A stretch of 64,000 bases of DNA from Aphidius gifuensis (lineage: Eukaryota; Arthropoda; Insecta; Hymenoptera; Braconidae): assembly GCF_014905175.1 (NCBI RefSeq), contig NC_057790.1, positions 2,852,001 to 2,916,000 on the forward strand, given 5' to 3'. Each line of letters opens with the position of its first letter. Position 1 is the first letter of the stretch. A model generated the notes under the pieces. It saw nothing but the letters and a program-made list of their open reading frames with translations, had not been told where the DNA came from and did not search any database. This document shows, one piece after another, positions 13,201 to 28,200 of this stretch. Made by a program: the position numbers and the translations under genes.

Positions 13201-16200
13201 AATCTTGTTAAACAGAGCAGATCTTGATGGTATCGATAACTTTCTCAAGTTTGTTACAAAAATAGAGTTATCAAGAATATATAGCAAAGGTTGAAAAATT
13301 ATGTTGAAATATTTTCCAAGTCAAGTAAGAATCATTGAGATATTAATTTGTTAACATTAACAAGTTATAAAATTATTTTTAATTAACTTTTTTAATTATC
13401 AAAATATGATACCTTAATAATGAAATATAATTAAATGATCGAATTAAAATTTTTTTATTAAATTATAATAACTTTTTATAAATCACTAGATATATGTTAA
13501 ATTTTAAAATAAAATACTCTCGAAAAATTAAAGGTATTATATAACATGAGCTTGAACTTTCATTAATAAAACTTTATTGTACAAACTTAATGTTAATACA
13601 CAACAACTCGCTACTGTTTACGATGGTTATCATGAAATAAAAATGTAGAGAAAAGTACATAAAATAAAATAAAATATAACCAAACTTTTACCTCAATTTT
13701 TTTTTAACTTTTTCCATGACATTGGTCTCGTCAAGTTTCATGCCTAGTTGAATCTATTTGTTACTAACTTTATGAGATAAAAATTTCAACTTTAAGAAAT
13801 TTTTTTTTAATTTTATTTATTCACTTTTTCACACACAACTTTTTTTTTTTTTTAAAAAACATTTATTTTATTTATTCTTTCTGTTTGTTCAATCAATCTA
13901 TCTACAATTTTATTTGTTTATAATTATTCATTCATTTATTTTTCCTCATTAATCCTAATGATAAATTAATTTTAAAAAATAAATATATTACATATTTGCT
14001 TATTTAATTTAAAAACTTATATAGTTGTTAAATATTTCACATTGTTTGATATTATATATTTAAAAATAAATAAATAAAATAGTAATAAAATTTGTTCTGA
14101 CCGAACAATAGTATTCACTGTTACAGACAGTTGTGGAGATATGCCAGAAGAAGAGAAATTGCAAATTCAATACAAGTCCCAAGAGTCTACAAAATGATCC
14201 CTGTCCATCGTTGCCTAAATACATTGAAGTCGCTTACAAATGCCGTCCTTGTAAGTATTATTATTATACATTAAACAAAAAATGAATAAATAAAGTTTAA
14301 TAAAAAACCAATGATAAATATTTGCATTGTAAAAAATTTTCATGATATTCGATGTGATATTTTTTTTTTTTTTTTTCGTTTTACTATTCGCATTTATTTG
14401 AATTGTCTGTAGCTATCATTTTTTTCTTTTTTAATCCCATCACATGACAATTGTTTGCAATTCCAATATCTATCATCAAATTCAATGTTTATCAGATATA
14501 TAAAAAATTTTTTATTGAAACACCCAATCATTAAGCTCAACTGAACACGAGTATTTCATCGAGCACGATTGAATAAGTTTTTTTTTTTTTTTTTTTTCAT
14601 CATAAGACAATTTACTATAGAAAAACAAGAAAAAAATAATAGAATAATATTAATAAACATAAAAACAATTGCTTTGTTTGTATTTAATTATAAAAAATAA
14701 TTTTATCTCAATTTATTTGCTTCGTTTTAACAACAATGGATTGAGTATACAAGTTTTCTTAAATAAAATAGAATAAAAAGATAAAGTCATATCGGTTAAA
14801 AACTTTTAACTATGGTCAACTAAAACAACTTTTTTTTTTTTTTTAAATACTTTATAAATGCATTATTTGGATTTTCTTCAAAATTATAAATATTTATATT
14901 TAATTTTAATATAATCAAACGTTTTAAAACAAAAAAAGAAAAAAAAAACATGAATGCATTTTACGAATTTGGAAGTTAATTTAATCTTCATTAATTTCTG
15001 GAAAAAAAAATTTTTTTTATTTAAATGTATCTTCTTTATATAAGAAAGATCACTTCATTGTTGTTAATTTCACACTAAAATGTTTTTATTTTTCATGTGA
15101 AATTAGCTACAATAAAATAATCTTAGAGAAGATTTTGTTTTTCTATTTTTTTTAAAAAAGACTTTAATGATTTTCTGGATATTTTAAAATAAAAAAAATA
15201 TATAAATAACCAATAATCATAGATGAAAAACTTTGATCTTTTATGAACGGATCTAAATCATACACTTTGCAATATGAAAATATTTTTTTTTTATTGAAAT
15301 ATTCGCTGACATGATTTTTATATAGATAACGGAATGTATATTATGTTAAAGAGAAAAATACAGAAAAAAAAAAAAAAGAAATATTTGCATTAAAATTTCC
15401 TTTGATCATTTATTTTGTTGCTTCAATTTTTAATGAAAGTTTGAATATTCAACTGTTGTAATGATATCGATTTTCTTTGACAACAAAACAAGCTATATTA
15501 TGATGAGCTTCTCATTAAAAAGTAATAATAATAAGTAAAAGTTTAAAAAATAAACTGTATTTTTCTATCTACTTTGTGAACATGAAACTTGTATATATAA
15601 TTAATATAAAATATTTTTAGTTTTTCGAATACAATACTTAATTATAAATTGTTCTATAAAATTAACCATACATTTTATGATAATAAAATATATAAAAATA
15701 TTAATTTTATAAAATTATTAAGTAGTACAATCTGCGTATAGTCAGACAAAATATTTTGTTAAGTTTAAAAAAGTTGATTCATTATTTGTGCATTATCTAA
15801 TATAATTTAATATGTTTTATTAGATGAATTTCGAAGCAAGGTAGCTTGTGAAAATGATGCTGTTAATTTGATGTGTTTTCCTGGTAAACGAGTTGCAATA
15901 TATAGTGCATCATTTGGTCGTACCGAGTACGAATCACTACAGTGTCCTCAGCCTCATGGAGTCAAAGAAGAAAGTAAGTCAAAATATATTTATTTATTAT
16001 TTTTTTCTTACTCATTAAAAACTCTCATCAACTTTTATATTATATATAAATAAAAAGTTGTTAATTTATATTCATGGATATTTAATAAACTGTTGAGAAA
16101 AAAAAAAAAATAAAACAAAATATATACATGAAATTTCATTTTAAAACTAATGAAAAGTTGATTTTTCATTAAACTTTTTTTTATTTTTTAAACTTTATAT

Positions 16201-19200
16201 ATATCATTATAACGAAGCTGTTTTTATCATAATTTTTTATTTACTTTTTAAATTTAAAAAAATATAAAATAAACTGTATATTATAATTTTTATAATAACA
16301 TCAAATATTGTTATTATTTTAATACGATAAATTTATCTTTTAAACTGATTAGAAAGAATTTTATATATTTTTCTTTTTGTCGTTTTATAAATTATATAAT
16401 ATTGCTCATTAAAATTAAAACAAATCAAAAGAAATATTCATAGTAAAATTTCATTAAAATAAATTACAAAATAATATCAATTTTTTTAATCTATATAAAA
16501 TTTTTATTGATGAAAAAAATATCATCATTATTTTATTGATAAAACAAAAATGAATAATTTTCATAAAAAATTGAAAATTTTATTATTTTGAATAATTTAA
16601 AGTACTTATTTGTAAATAAAGACATTCTCGTTAAGTATCTAGGTCGTTTGTGAACATTGTTGAAGAAAGATTGGTGAAAATGGAATGGGAGTGTCGCTTC
16701 ATCGCCGTTAGCAACTTGACTATATACGAATAAGCTTTATAACCTGACTTTTCAGTTGAGAATAAATTTTTTCATTCCATTTTAAATTCTTCATACAATA
16801 TATATATTAAAAATAAAAAAAAATCTCAAGATTGCCGATGGCAGTATATATTTTTTGGTATAATATTTTTGATGCTAGTCGAACACGACAATGAGTTATT
16901 CAAGATGAATTTTTGGATCATGTATATATCAAAAATCACAATAGAATGTAAGATAACAATTGAAAGGTTAGCATTGTCCTGTCCATCTTGAGATAATCAT
17001 ATTGAATTTCCTAATGTTCTAAATCTGTCTAAACATTTAAAACTGATATGAGTCTTTAACCATCAAATTATAATGTTGGTCAATATTAATTTGCTTACAA
17101 ATTTGTCGAATATATATATTTTTTGAATAAAAGTTGAAATTTTCTGGCATTTAATCACTCTAATTATAAATCGTATTGTTACTCGAGTATATTTTAAATA
17201 CTAAGCTACTTTTTAAAATTGTTTTATTTAATTTTTTCTTAATTGTTACATAATTATTAAAACTAAATTATTAATTAAATTTTTATTTTCCTATTTTTTG
17301 CAGCTTGCAATTCACAACATGCGACTGGTGTTGTCATGAAAATGTGTCATGGAAAACGAAAATGTTCAGTTATTGCTAATGGCTCAACTTTTGATGATAC
17401 CTGCAAGCCAGATACACGAACGTATCTTAAAATTATTTACACATGTGGTAAGTTTTCATTAATATTTATTTTTTAATTTAAACGCCACAAAAAAAAAAAT
17501 CAACAATATATAAATTTTTATGTTACACATACTGAACGAAAAATATTTTCTCTTTGTGTTAATAATTTTTTAAATTAACAAAAAACCAGTTTCAAAGAAA
17601 ACTAATTTTTTTTTTTCATCTTTTAATTTTTTTTTTTTGTTACAAAAGCTACAATTTTTTTTAATAACAATTATTTCTTAATTTTTCTTTCATCTTTACT
17701 AAGAAAGTTTTACTATTTTTTTTTAATCTAATAAAAAAATTTCTTATCTTTATGTTGAATAAATTTTCTTTTTAATTTTACAAATTTTTCCTCGACGAAA
17801 TAAATTACAGTTTAGAAATAATTTCTATCAAATATATGAGATTTTATTTCCTTTCTTTCACTTTGAGGTATGAATAATTTGAAATTTAAAATTTTTATTT
17901 TATTGAAATGATATATAGCATACATAAATAATATATACTGTAGAGAATATATTCAAGCCACATATGCTATTCGTGATATTCAAGCAATCCAGTGGCTAAT
18001 GTGCTTTGTGTGGTCTGCATACTGAATACTTGAATTTAACAGTCATGTTGATTTTGTACCTCAACAATACATATTTAAATCTTTGTCAGTTTTAATTCAA
18101 CAATTTAATAAGAAAAATTTTTCCTCTAATTAACAATTATTTTGACAATGGTAAAGCTTTTTAAATGAAATTTAAAATACCACAATAATAATGATTATAA
18201 ATTTTTTAAATAAATTAATTTCCTTCGTGTCAACACAATTTCCTGAATGATTAAATAAAAAAAATAAATTTTTTATTAAAAATATACGTAAAAAATTGAA
18301 ATTTTCAACGACTTTTGTTCAGCAATAAATTTTCTTTTGTGAATAAACTTTTACGACTAACTCATTGACCTGAAATAATCTAAAAAGCACCTTAAAAATT
18401 ATAATTGGATTTGTAGAATTTACTTGCGCAAACAGTAGACGCATCTTTGAAGACCAGACATTCGATAAAAACAAATTATTATAAAAATAAAAAAATAACC
18501 GCAAAAAGAATTTTTTATCCTTCGTCTACTATATTTCGTTGTGCTTGAATGACTGCCTTGGTTATCTAGACATACTGAAGACCGAGGGATTGTAGCCCGT
18601 TCTTAAATCATCACTATTTTTCTTTTACTTTTTTTCCTCATCATTTTTTTTTTTTACTTTAAGTTTTTTTCTTTTTCAAGGATTAATGGTTTCTTTGTTA
18701 TCTCAATGTTTTAAAAAAAAAAATTTCTAATGGGTTTGGGGCAACTACCTCTTGTTGGCCATTTCAAATATCATGTACTTTTATTTATGTCAGTCAAAGT
18801 TGTTGTTTTAAAATTATAAAAAATATACTTGCAAATATTCAGTCGGAGAAAAAGAGATTGTCTGTCAACTAATTTTATACTGATAAAATTTAAAAGTGTC
18901 ATAAACACGATGAAAACTTTGAGTTCAAAAAACTTTATTTATAGTTTTTTTTTTATATATATATATATTTAACAGTTTGAAATAATAATTAAATTTTAGT
19001 CATCATTTTTGTGAAGAATAAATAATAATATAAAAAGTAATAATTTTTTTTTTCAAACTTTATAAATTCAAGGAAGAAAAAAATATGAAAAAAGTAAAAA
19101 AAAAAAAATTTGTTCATTTGTTTGTGATAATTTAAGTCGTAAACTATTGATTAATAAATCAACTGATGTTATAAAATTATTAATTAAATTGTAAGCTTAT

Positions 19201-22200
19201 TTTTTTTTCATGGTAAATTCACTTAGCCTCATTGTTGCTTTTGAATACGTTCATATATTTATAGTTGAATAACTTTTTCCCTTGAGCTCTATAGAGTATG
19301 TAGCGTAAATTACGAGTGAAAAGGGATTTTACCAGAGGCTAAAAAAAATAGACACCCAAAAGTTTGTCAGTGTTATACTTTACCACAAAAATTCAACCGT
19401 ATTTTGTCTATAGCATGTATAGAACTTTGTAAATATACAATATTGATTTTATCAGAGTTTAAAATTTTATGCGGTAAACTGGGAAAAACAGACAACATCA
19501 GAAATTAAATGAAAAAGTAATAAAAACATTCATAAGCGATTAATTTCCTATTAACTTGGTGATTGCTTGATGTTTTTTTCGCAAAATAAAAAAAAAAAAA
19601 AGGAATTTTCACTGTGGTAAAAAATTAATAACTAATATTATATATTTTTTTCCGAGTCAGCTTGTCCATTCGGCATTCACTACAAAAAGAAAAAATAATG
19701 AAATTGCTCAAATAATATCCACAGTTTATTTCAATATATCAATATTAGTTGGAAAAAAATTAAATGTAAATAAAAAATCGAAATTCTATACTGTTAAATA
19801 TATTAAAAAATAATTAATTTTATTTTTTTATTAAACTACATGGAAAAATATCGGTTTTAAAATTCTAATAATCGGATATATGAATAAATCAACGATAAAA
19901 TTTATCAGATTAAAAAAGAAAATAAAAATATTTTAAATCGCATTTACCAGTCAATCAACAAATTGAAATAACCCGTGATTTTTCTAAAAAAAAAAAAAAG
20001 TCAAACTTAATTCTCGACCATCAATATATTTATTTTTGATAGAGATTATTTTCCATCAATTGATTCAAAGCTGGAGTAGTGAAAACTGGCTATTGAAATC
20101 ATCAAATGTAATTCAACAAAATCTCACCAAGACCTGAAAAGGCTATCTCATTCCATCAATATAAAAAAGACGAGAAGAGACATTCAATAAAAAATAAAGT
20201 AGAATATAAAAAATCACATAAAAGTAAAGAAAATAAAAGTTAAAAATTCTCAATGTTGATTATAAATCGCTTGAAATTGGAGTGAATAAAAAAAAAAAAC
20301 AAAAAAATATATAGCTTCAACAAGTGGCCGAGTAGATGTGTTTCACACTGACACTTATGTATAGTTTGTAAGCTCGATAGTTGGTTAGATATCTTGTTCA
20401 GCTTAAATCTACGATGAGATGCAAGCAGATAAAATCTTAAGAAAATATAACACAAAAAACATGTACCATATTTTTGTGGTTTAGTAATTTTTATTTTTTA
20501 TTCCACGAGTCTAAAACACATTTAACTTTTCCAACTTTGGTGAATATATTTTCCATCTTATTTACTTTGTGTCTGAAAAATATAATTTATAAATTTATAA
20601 TATTTGTAATTAGTATATATAACTGAAGAAGAAGAAGAAGAAAGAAAATTTTACTTGACTGATGATGAGGGTAAAGAAATTACATGATTTATGTACAATA
20701 CAGACTTAATCAATGAAAAGGATCTTATTAATTTATCAATGTCAAAATTGAAATAATGGCTTAAAGAAAAAACTGGGCTTTGTACTTTTAAAGTCTTGTA
20801 CGAAAAAAAATTCGAATATCCCAGTACCTAAATATTTTACAACTTAAAATCAACAAAGAAAATGGGAAAATTAAAAAAAAAATAAATATAAATGATGTTG
20901 ATGATAAAGAGGATAGACAGTGTTGGTAAAAAATTTATTTTATCAAAGTAAACCAAAGCGTCGAGAATTTTAAACGATTTAAAAAGATTTGTTATTTTTT
21001 TTTTGTTGATGTATATATATTTAGCGATCAATGATTTGCTTTTTCTTGAAGAAAATTTTACAGTAGCTGGCTTATTTTTTGAGCCAGTAAGTTCGTTTAA
21101 TTTTGCATTCAAAAAATAAAAAAAAAACCTGAATACAGTAAATAAAAAATGCAAAAAAATAATGCAAGTTCAGATGAGGTGAAAAAAAAATCTACAGATT
21201 CAATTTTTTTCGTTTAACTAAAAGAATAAATACCCAAGTGCAAATGTACAGACCCACAGGTATTTATATCCTACGGGAACTTTAAAAAAAAAAAATATAC
21301 AATATATAAAAAAACAAAAAAGAAATTGACTATAAATAGGTCCCGAATGTCTGTATACCACAACGGAAAAGCTGCTAAAGGGAATTGAAAAAAATAAATA
21401 TATATATTCAAATAAATAATAATAAAAAAAAATAACAAGACTCAAGATTGTTGGAGAATTTTGTATTCATACACGACCTTACGATAAATTCTTTCACGTT
21501 GACGTAGAAAATTGAATTCTCTTGGTCCTCTTTTTGAGACGAAAGACTGGGTATTCAACAATCTCCTCATATGCTTAACAAAAAAAAATATTCACATGAT
21601 TGAAATTATTTCATAATGAAAGTCACGATCTAATGAAAAAAAAAATTTGATATTCATTTGAAAAAAAAAAAATAAAATAAAAGTTCCTGCAATTTTTTAC
21701 ATACACATATTTTTTTATTTTTCAATTTTATATTTAAATTTTATCAACTCATCAATATGCTATTTTTATTTGAATATCATATATTCCTTAGTGTGAGAGG
21801 TTATTAACTTTACTTTGTACTAACGATACATAACGATGATCATTCATCCATTTAATCGGTATATTTACGGCAATACTCTTTCACACAAGAGAAAATAAAA
21901 AAAATAAAAAAAAGTCACACATTGACGCATTTATGCCAGTTGGCTGATCAGCATAAGCATCTTTGAAAAGCTAAACTGATCAAAGAGCTATTGAACCCTT
22001 TACGATATTAGCATCAGTAGAGCGATGTGTATGATGAAAATGAAAAAAAAATAAACCAGCAATTTTCAACACATTGTATATACATTCTCAAGGTATTGCA
22101 AAACTCATCAAATATATTATAATGATTATACATGCATATATGCAATTTTGTGTTGATAGGGTAACACCCAAGTGTACTAATTTATTGAATCGTTTAAAAT

Positions 22201-25200
22201 TTGAATTACTTACACTTGATTAAAATCAATAACACAAAATAACACATTAGAATCACTATATTACTGCAATATTAAATTTATATTTACGTATGAATATGTA
22301 CTTTTAAAAATATTTATCCTTGTAAGACATCTGAATAAGTATTAAATTAAAAAAAAAAAACCAATGAATCATAAACAATTTATTAGCATAAATTTAAAAC
22401 AACAAAATCTGGACAATTTTGTTTTAATAACCTCGTAAAACACATTTATCATTGGACATATAAATGATGTATGTGTAAACATTTGTGAAACTACATGTAT
22501 AATAGTTTTCATATAAACTTTTGTTTTACAACAATATCAAACATTAATCAGATGATTCAAGCTAACATTTGTTGGGTTATCCTGTACAAACGCGATATGG
22601 TTTCCGCACATTTTGTATAATTATATTTGAAGATATTAAATTGCATTAAGTTAATATTTATTCGACTAATAATTAACCACAAAATGTATTGATTTCAAAT
22701 ATTAAAGTTATCAACATTGTATTTATATATATTTTATTATAATTAAATTATAAATTGTTATTTTGAAACTAATATACAATATGTATTATGGAAATATAAA
22801 CATCTAATTAACATGCATCATAAAATTTATAATACAACAGATTGTGTTGAATTCAATTTGTCACATAACAAAATAAACAAATGACAATGATTAATCAATA
22901 ATTTAAATTAAGATAATTTCCAAAATACAATTAATTATTTATTTTAATTTTTAACATTAAATTAGTTGTATCATGAGAATGTATAAACTATTTCAAAGGT
23001 TCTTGTTGAATTTCATTAAAGTTTTGATTGTTAAAACGAAAATTTAAATTACTTAAACTTTTGATAATTGTCAAATACCACAACATGCTCTGTCAAATTA
23101 AAACAACTTGTATATATTTCTTTGCAATTATATTTTTTGATTGATTTCATGACTGAGAAAGACATATACGTTTCAATAATTGAAGTCATATTCAACAAAT
23201 GATTCAAAGAATGTCTAATGGCTTGACAATTGGTAAATGACAAGAGAGAAAGTCCAATATTCAGATTTCCCATGAAACCGTATTAATTGCAACACTCGTC
23301 AATGTTAGATAATAATGTATGAAGAGAGAGTTTGTATGCAACTGTCCAATTGAAGAAGGATATAAATTAAATCGTGTGGATTAATTTGTATTGCATTGAG
23401 CAATGTCATACAGTATAACTCAAGGATCGTTGGTACGTTATGTCCATATGTTGTGTTTCACTAGGGAATCAGTATATATTTACTAAAATTTCATACGTAA
23501 TCCTGAGATTGTTTGGTAGAAATAAAATGTCAATTAACAAATTGACACTAAATATTTAAAAAACTATTTAAAACATCATATATAGCTATTAGAAAAATGT
23601 GTGCATCATTAATAATGCATAACCACAAATTGCGAATTTTAATTTTGAAAAATGTCCATTCAATTGATGATGATCATTAATGTTTCATTATATATTGGTT
23701 TATTAAACTACAAGCACGTAGTTAAATGATATAACAATGTATTGAACTATTTGTCAAATTTAGTCTTATCCACATGTAGATTATACAATAGTTATATGTT
23801 ACACACAAGTTAAGTAAATTATTAGCAAGATGTTAAGCGATCGTATCTTGTCGAATCATGCTTGGTTAAATTTCGAACGTAAACTATTCGTGTAGCAACC
23901 ATCTTGCCAAGAGTTGACCTGCGATATCTCTCTTTCTCTTTTGGTGATGGTACTGGGGGGAACAATTATTGCATCGACCTAACTTGGTATACCTCCTACA
24001 ATCCATCCCTTACAAACCTTCTATATATATTTTATATCCTCTTTGGGTTATTCAACATTCTCTCTGCTAGTCTTACTGGCTCCATCATATACAAAGTTTT
24101 TTATTGCCACCAATTTTCAGGACTTTGATCCAACCGAGAAACTTTTCAACATGCTATGTACACAGCCATGTCTACATGATCATCAACAAACATAAAAATT
24201 TATTTATTTTCATATACATATATTTTTTGTTATATAAAATCAAAAAAACCTAATTATCAATCAAATGTAAAGTCTGTATTTAATTTTTACACGTCACAAA
24301 TATTTTTGCATATTATTCTGACGACTACTGGGCGTTGTCCTCGTAAATTTATGCATAAAAAAAATATATCCATGTTCATTGTGGTTGTATTTGCTCTCAC
24401 AATTCATTGTCTCAACACAAGTACAAAATACACACAAAGATAAATAAAAATTTCCAACTGAAACATTTGTTTAATCACATAGATATAGAGTAGAGTTTTT
24501 TTGTTTTCTTTTCATAGTAATTTTCTTTTTTATATATATACATTTTTTATTTTTCATATACTTTTATTTCTACATGGATATTTTTTTTTTAAATATATAT
24601 TTGTTGTCATTTTATACATGGAACAGTGGGCATTCCAATATTGTTATAGGGTTGGATATAGGCTCCTAACAGATGAACCGACGATTCATTTCTGTCAGAG
24701 CTGTCTTTACCACCCTTTTCCTCTCTTGCTCTCTTCCCACCTCGCACAGTTTTCATTTTACCAAATTTTTTTTTCTTTTTGTTTATATTTGAACCATCGA
24801 TCTTTAAATTTTTTTTTCAAGATATAATTTTTTTTTTCATGCTTGTTTATTTTATTTATATATTTTTTTACTGTATTGTCTGATTTGGCACTGTGCCAGT
24901 TCCATTTCAACTTCTACTAATGGCCAGTTTTGATTATTGGCCAGTGAGACTATTGGCCTCGCGTTATAATCCTCAACGTTTTAATAATTTTTTTTATTAT
25001 TATTATTGTATACAATTGAGTTATTCAGGGCATGTAGTTGAACAGTACATTTAGTTTTTAAATTTATAAAATATAAAAAAAGTTATTGCCACAGTTAATA
25101 TTATATTGTGAAAGAAAATTAAAATAAAATTTGTTATTTTATATATTTAAATATATTTCAAGTATTATTTTCAATGAGTTTACATTGTTTAATACCAGAT

Positions 25201-28200
25201 GAAAATTTTTATTTTTCACATCTATAAAGTCTGTATTATCGATTTTTTTATATTTTACCATTCAATTGGTATAATTTTTTTGAAATTTTTTTTTATTTTA
25301 TAAATTTTTATGCTGTAGCACGTATTCACATATAAAGACGTCATTTCAAATAATTTTTATTATGGAAAATGTAAAATTCGTGACATTTCTAGAGGGTAAA
25401 AATCATAAAAAATTTATTTTATAGAAAAAAATTAATTCAAATATCGTCGTATAACTTGGCTTACCCAACCAAGTGGTATAGCTCAATATATGTGTGGACA
25501 AAGCATTATGTATGAATGATAATGTGTTGAACATTTATGTGTTAGTATAATATTTGAAGTTAAATTCATTTTGTGTAAAATATTATGATCCTTCTTATCC
25601 AATTTGGCACACTCATTCTGTGTCATTCAAATAAAACTACAAGGCTTTCAAGTTTTTTGGGTTAAAAAATAAAAGCTATATATGCACATTTCATAGACGA
25701 CGATAATTGTTTTGACACTTAAAACCTTATCTTCATCTACAAAAAATTTAAACAACTATACGTGCTAAGAAATAATATATACTTGTTACTTTTTGTTTAA
25801 ATCTCTTGAGTCTTTACACTTTTCAAGTACACTTTTCATCATTGGAATAGACATTATTCTGAAGCATTGGATTGAAGGATTATACAGTTGACTAAAAGTC
25901 CAGTACGTTTTGACCTAAGCTGTCACGTTCAAGTAGTGCAGAAAAATTTAGTCTCTCATTTTTTTATTTTTTTCATTTTATTTCTTAACCAAAAAAATAA
26001 ATAAAACAATATAAAAAACAATCAGGATATAAAAATCTTGACAAAAGGCTTATTTATTTTACTTCTATTTTCAGATATTGGTATATACAATATTTACGTG
26101 TTACAACATACAAGTATTTATTTATATATATATTTTTTAAACCACGATAAAAGAAAAGTTAAAAAAATATATATAAAAATAATAATACTTGACAATTTTT
26201 TAGTTAAATGTCATTGGCTATACAATGTTCTAGTTTTTATTTCTTAAGGCACAACAGACGAGCCATGTACTCTGACAGAAACTTTTCTTGAATATTTTAT
26301 ATATAAAGATACAAAACTTTAATCCTCGCTTTTCTTCTTTTAACACAAGAAAAAAAAAAAAAAAAAAAAAAACTAATAAAAATATATAATAATGATGAAA
26401 AAGGCAATTCAAGCTCTCTTATTAAAAACTGGTTTTTATGATATTCAATTTTTTTTTCTTTTCAACTAAAATGTCCATATAAACATGTACACTTGAATAT
26501 ATATTTTTTTTTATTTTAAAAATTTATTACGTGAATAATAATAATTTGATTATTTAAACTTTTCAGTACCACGTAATGTTATGAGAGAAGATTTAGCTGG
26601 TGATGAGGAATCTGATGAAAAAGATCTGGTACCAGAATTTGATGAAGGATTTGATAGAACAGACTTTAAAACTGAATTTAGTCCAAGTCCAAACTTGGAA
26701 GGACCACAACCACAACCAAAGGACAATACGAGTGCCAATTCACCAGAAGTAAACTCTTCACCACCACGTGCCAGAACGAACAATGATAGTAAGTTTGACT
26801 TTTGTTCAATTATTTTACATTATTGCATGCTTGTTAAAATACTTTTGAGTATATTTAATAATCCCAACACTTGCATGATTGAAATTATTGATCAATATGC
26901 TAAAAGCCACATTAATCATTAACAATTACTAATTTTAGTCATTATTATTAAACGAATATTAAAATTTAAATTTAATCTGACACATCATGGATAATAATTT
27001 AATTTTAACTTTTTGACTTTTTTAATAATAGATTATACATTTGTATAAGAACCCAATTGTCAAAATGATTTATGACAAAATTTCACTTGTCAATCAGTCA
27101 TGCTAAATATAAAATTTGATAAAAATTTTGATTTATAAATATATTTTTTAATTAAAAAAAAAATCGATAGCTATGAATAAGCAATAATTTCCTGAGGTTT
27201 CTTTTTAATTTATATTTCATAAATAATTTAGTTAAAAAGTTATTTTAATTACATCGAAAAAATGAAAAAAAAATTCTAAAGAAATAAAAGTAATAAAATA
27301 TAAACTTATCAATTTAATGATTAATTAAAATACGGATATTAAAATAGAGCAACTTTTTTGTTTGATTAATCAAAGGAGAAATATCTATTCAATAATTTGA
27401 ATAAAAAAAAAAGATTTCTTATTTAATTTCTTTGAAGGTATATTTGATGTATATTTTTTATTTTTAATTTTGACAAACTAATCCACAAAGTTTTGCGTCA
27501 ATCAAATAATTTGGTTTATTCATCAGATAGTTGTTAGTTTTTTGGTTCAATGAATAAAATAACCAATGCTATCAATTACTAAAGTAATTTTAAAATAAAT
27601 TTTCTTACCTAGGTAAGCTCACTTTATTGCCTTTATTCGCAGTAAATTTAATTTCAGGAAAGTACTCATTGACATTCGTATTATAATAATCTTTATAACT
27701 TTTAAAACTTTATATATTTATTTCAATATTATCACTCGATAAATTTTCAATAAATCCAAATACATTTTTTGGATAATTATAGATTTTCAATTTAATAAAC
27801 TTGCTTATTTAATTGATCAAAATTTTAATGAAATTTTAATGCAAATTTTTCTTCATTGATTGAATTTTTTTCTTAATATATTAAAATTTATTCTTAATTT
27901 TTTTTTCTTTTGTCATTTTAAAGTTGTAGTATTTCGACATAGTTTTATCTTTATCCTGAGAATTTTTTGATAAACTGTACATTCCATCTACAAGTTTTTA
28001 ACAAAAACCATTTCTATTGTCAAAGACTTTTCATTTTTTTTTGCTATATAACAGTCAAGTATTCAATAAAATTTTTTTAAAAAATGAAAAAAAAAAATAT
28101 TTATACCCGATTTATATTAATGCAACAAAAATTTATGAGTATCTGAAATAACATTTTGTACAATTGTTGTGAATGTGAAAATTTTCAATAACTTTTATTT

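Noticed and set aside
26550..26783. Minus-strand open frame over 26.6 kb (Ser/Gly-rich)
   Set aside because: Antisense shadow of eva-1 exon E, which is supported by splice sites and phase.
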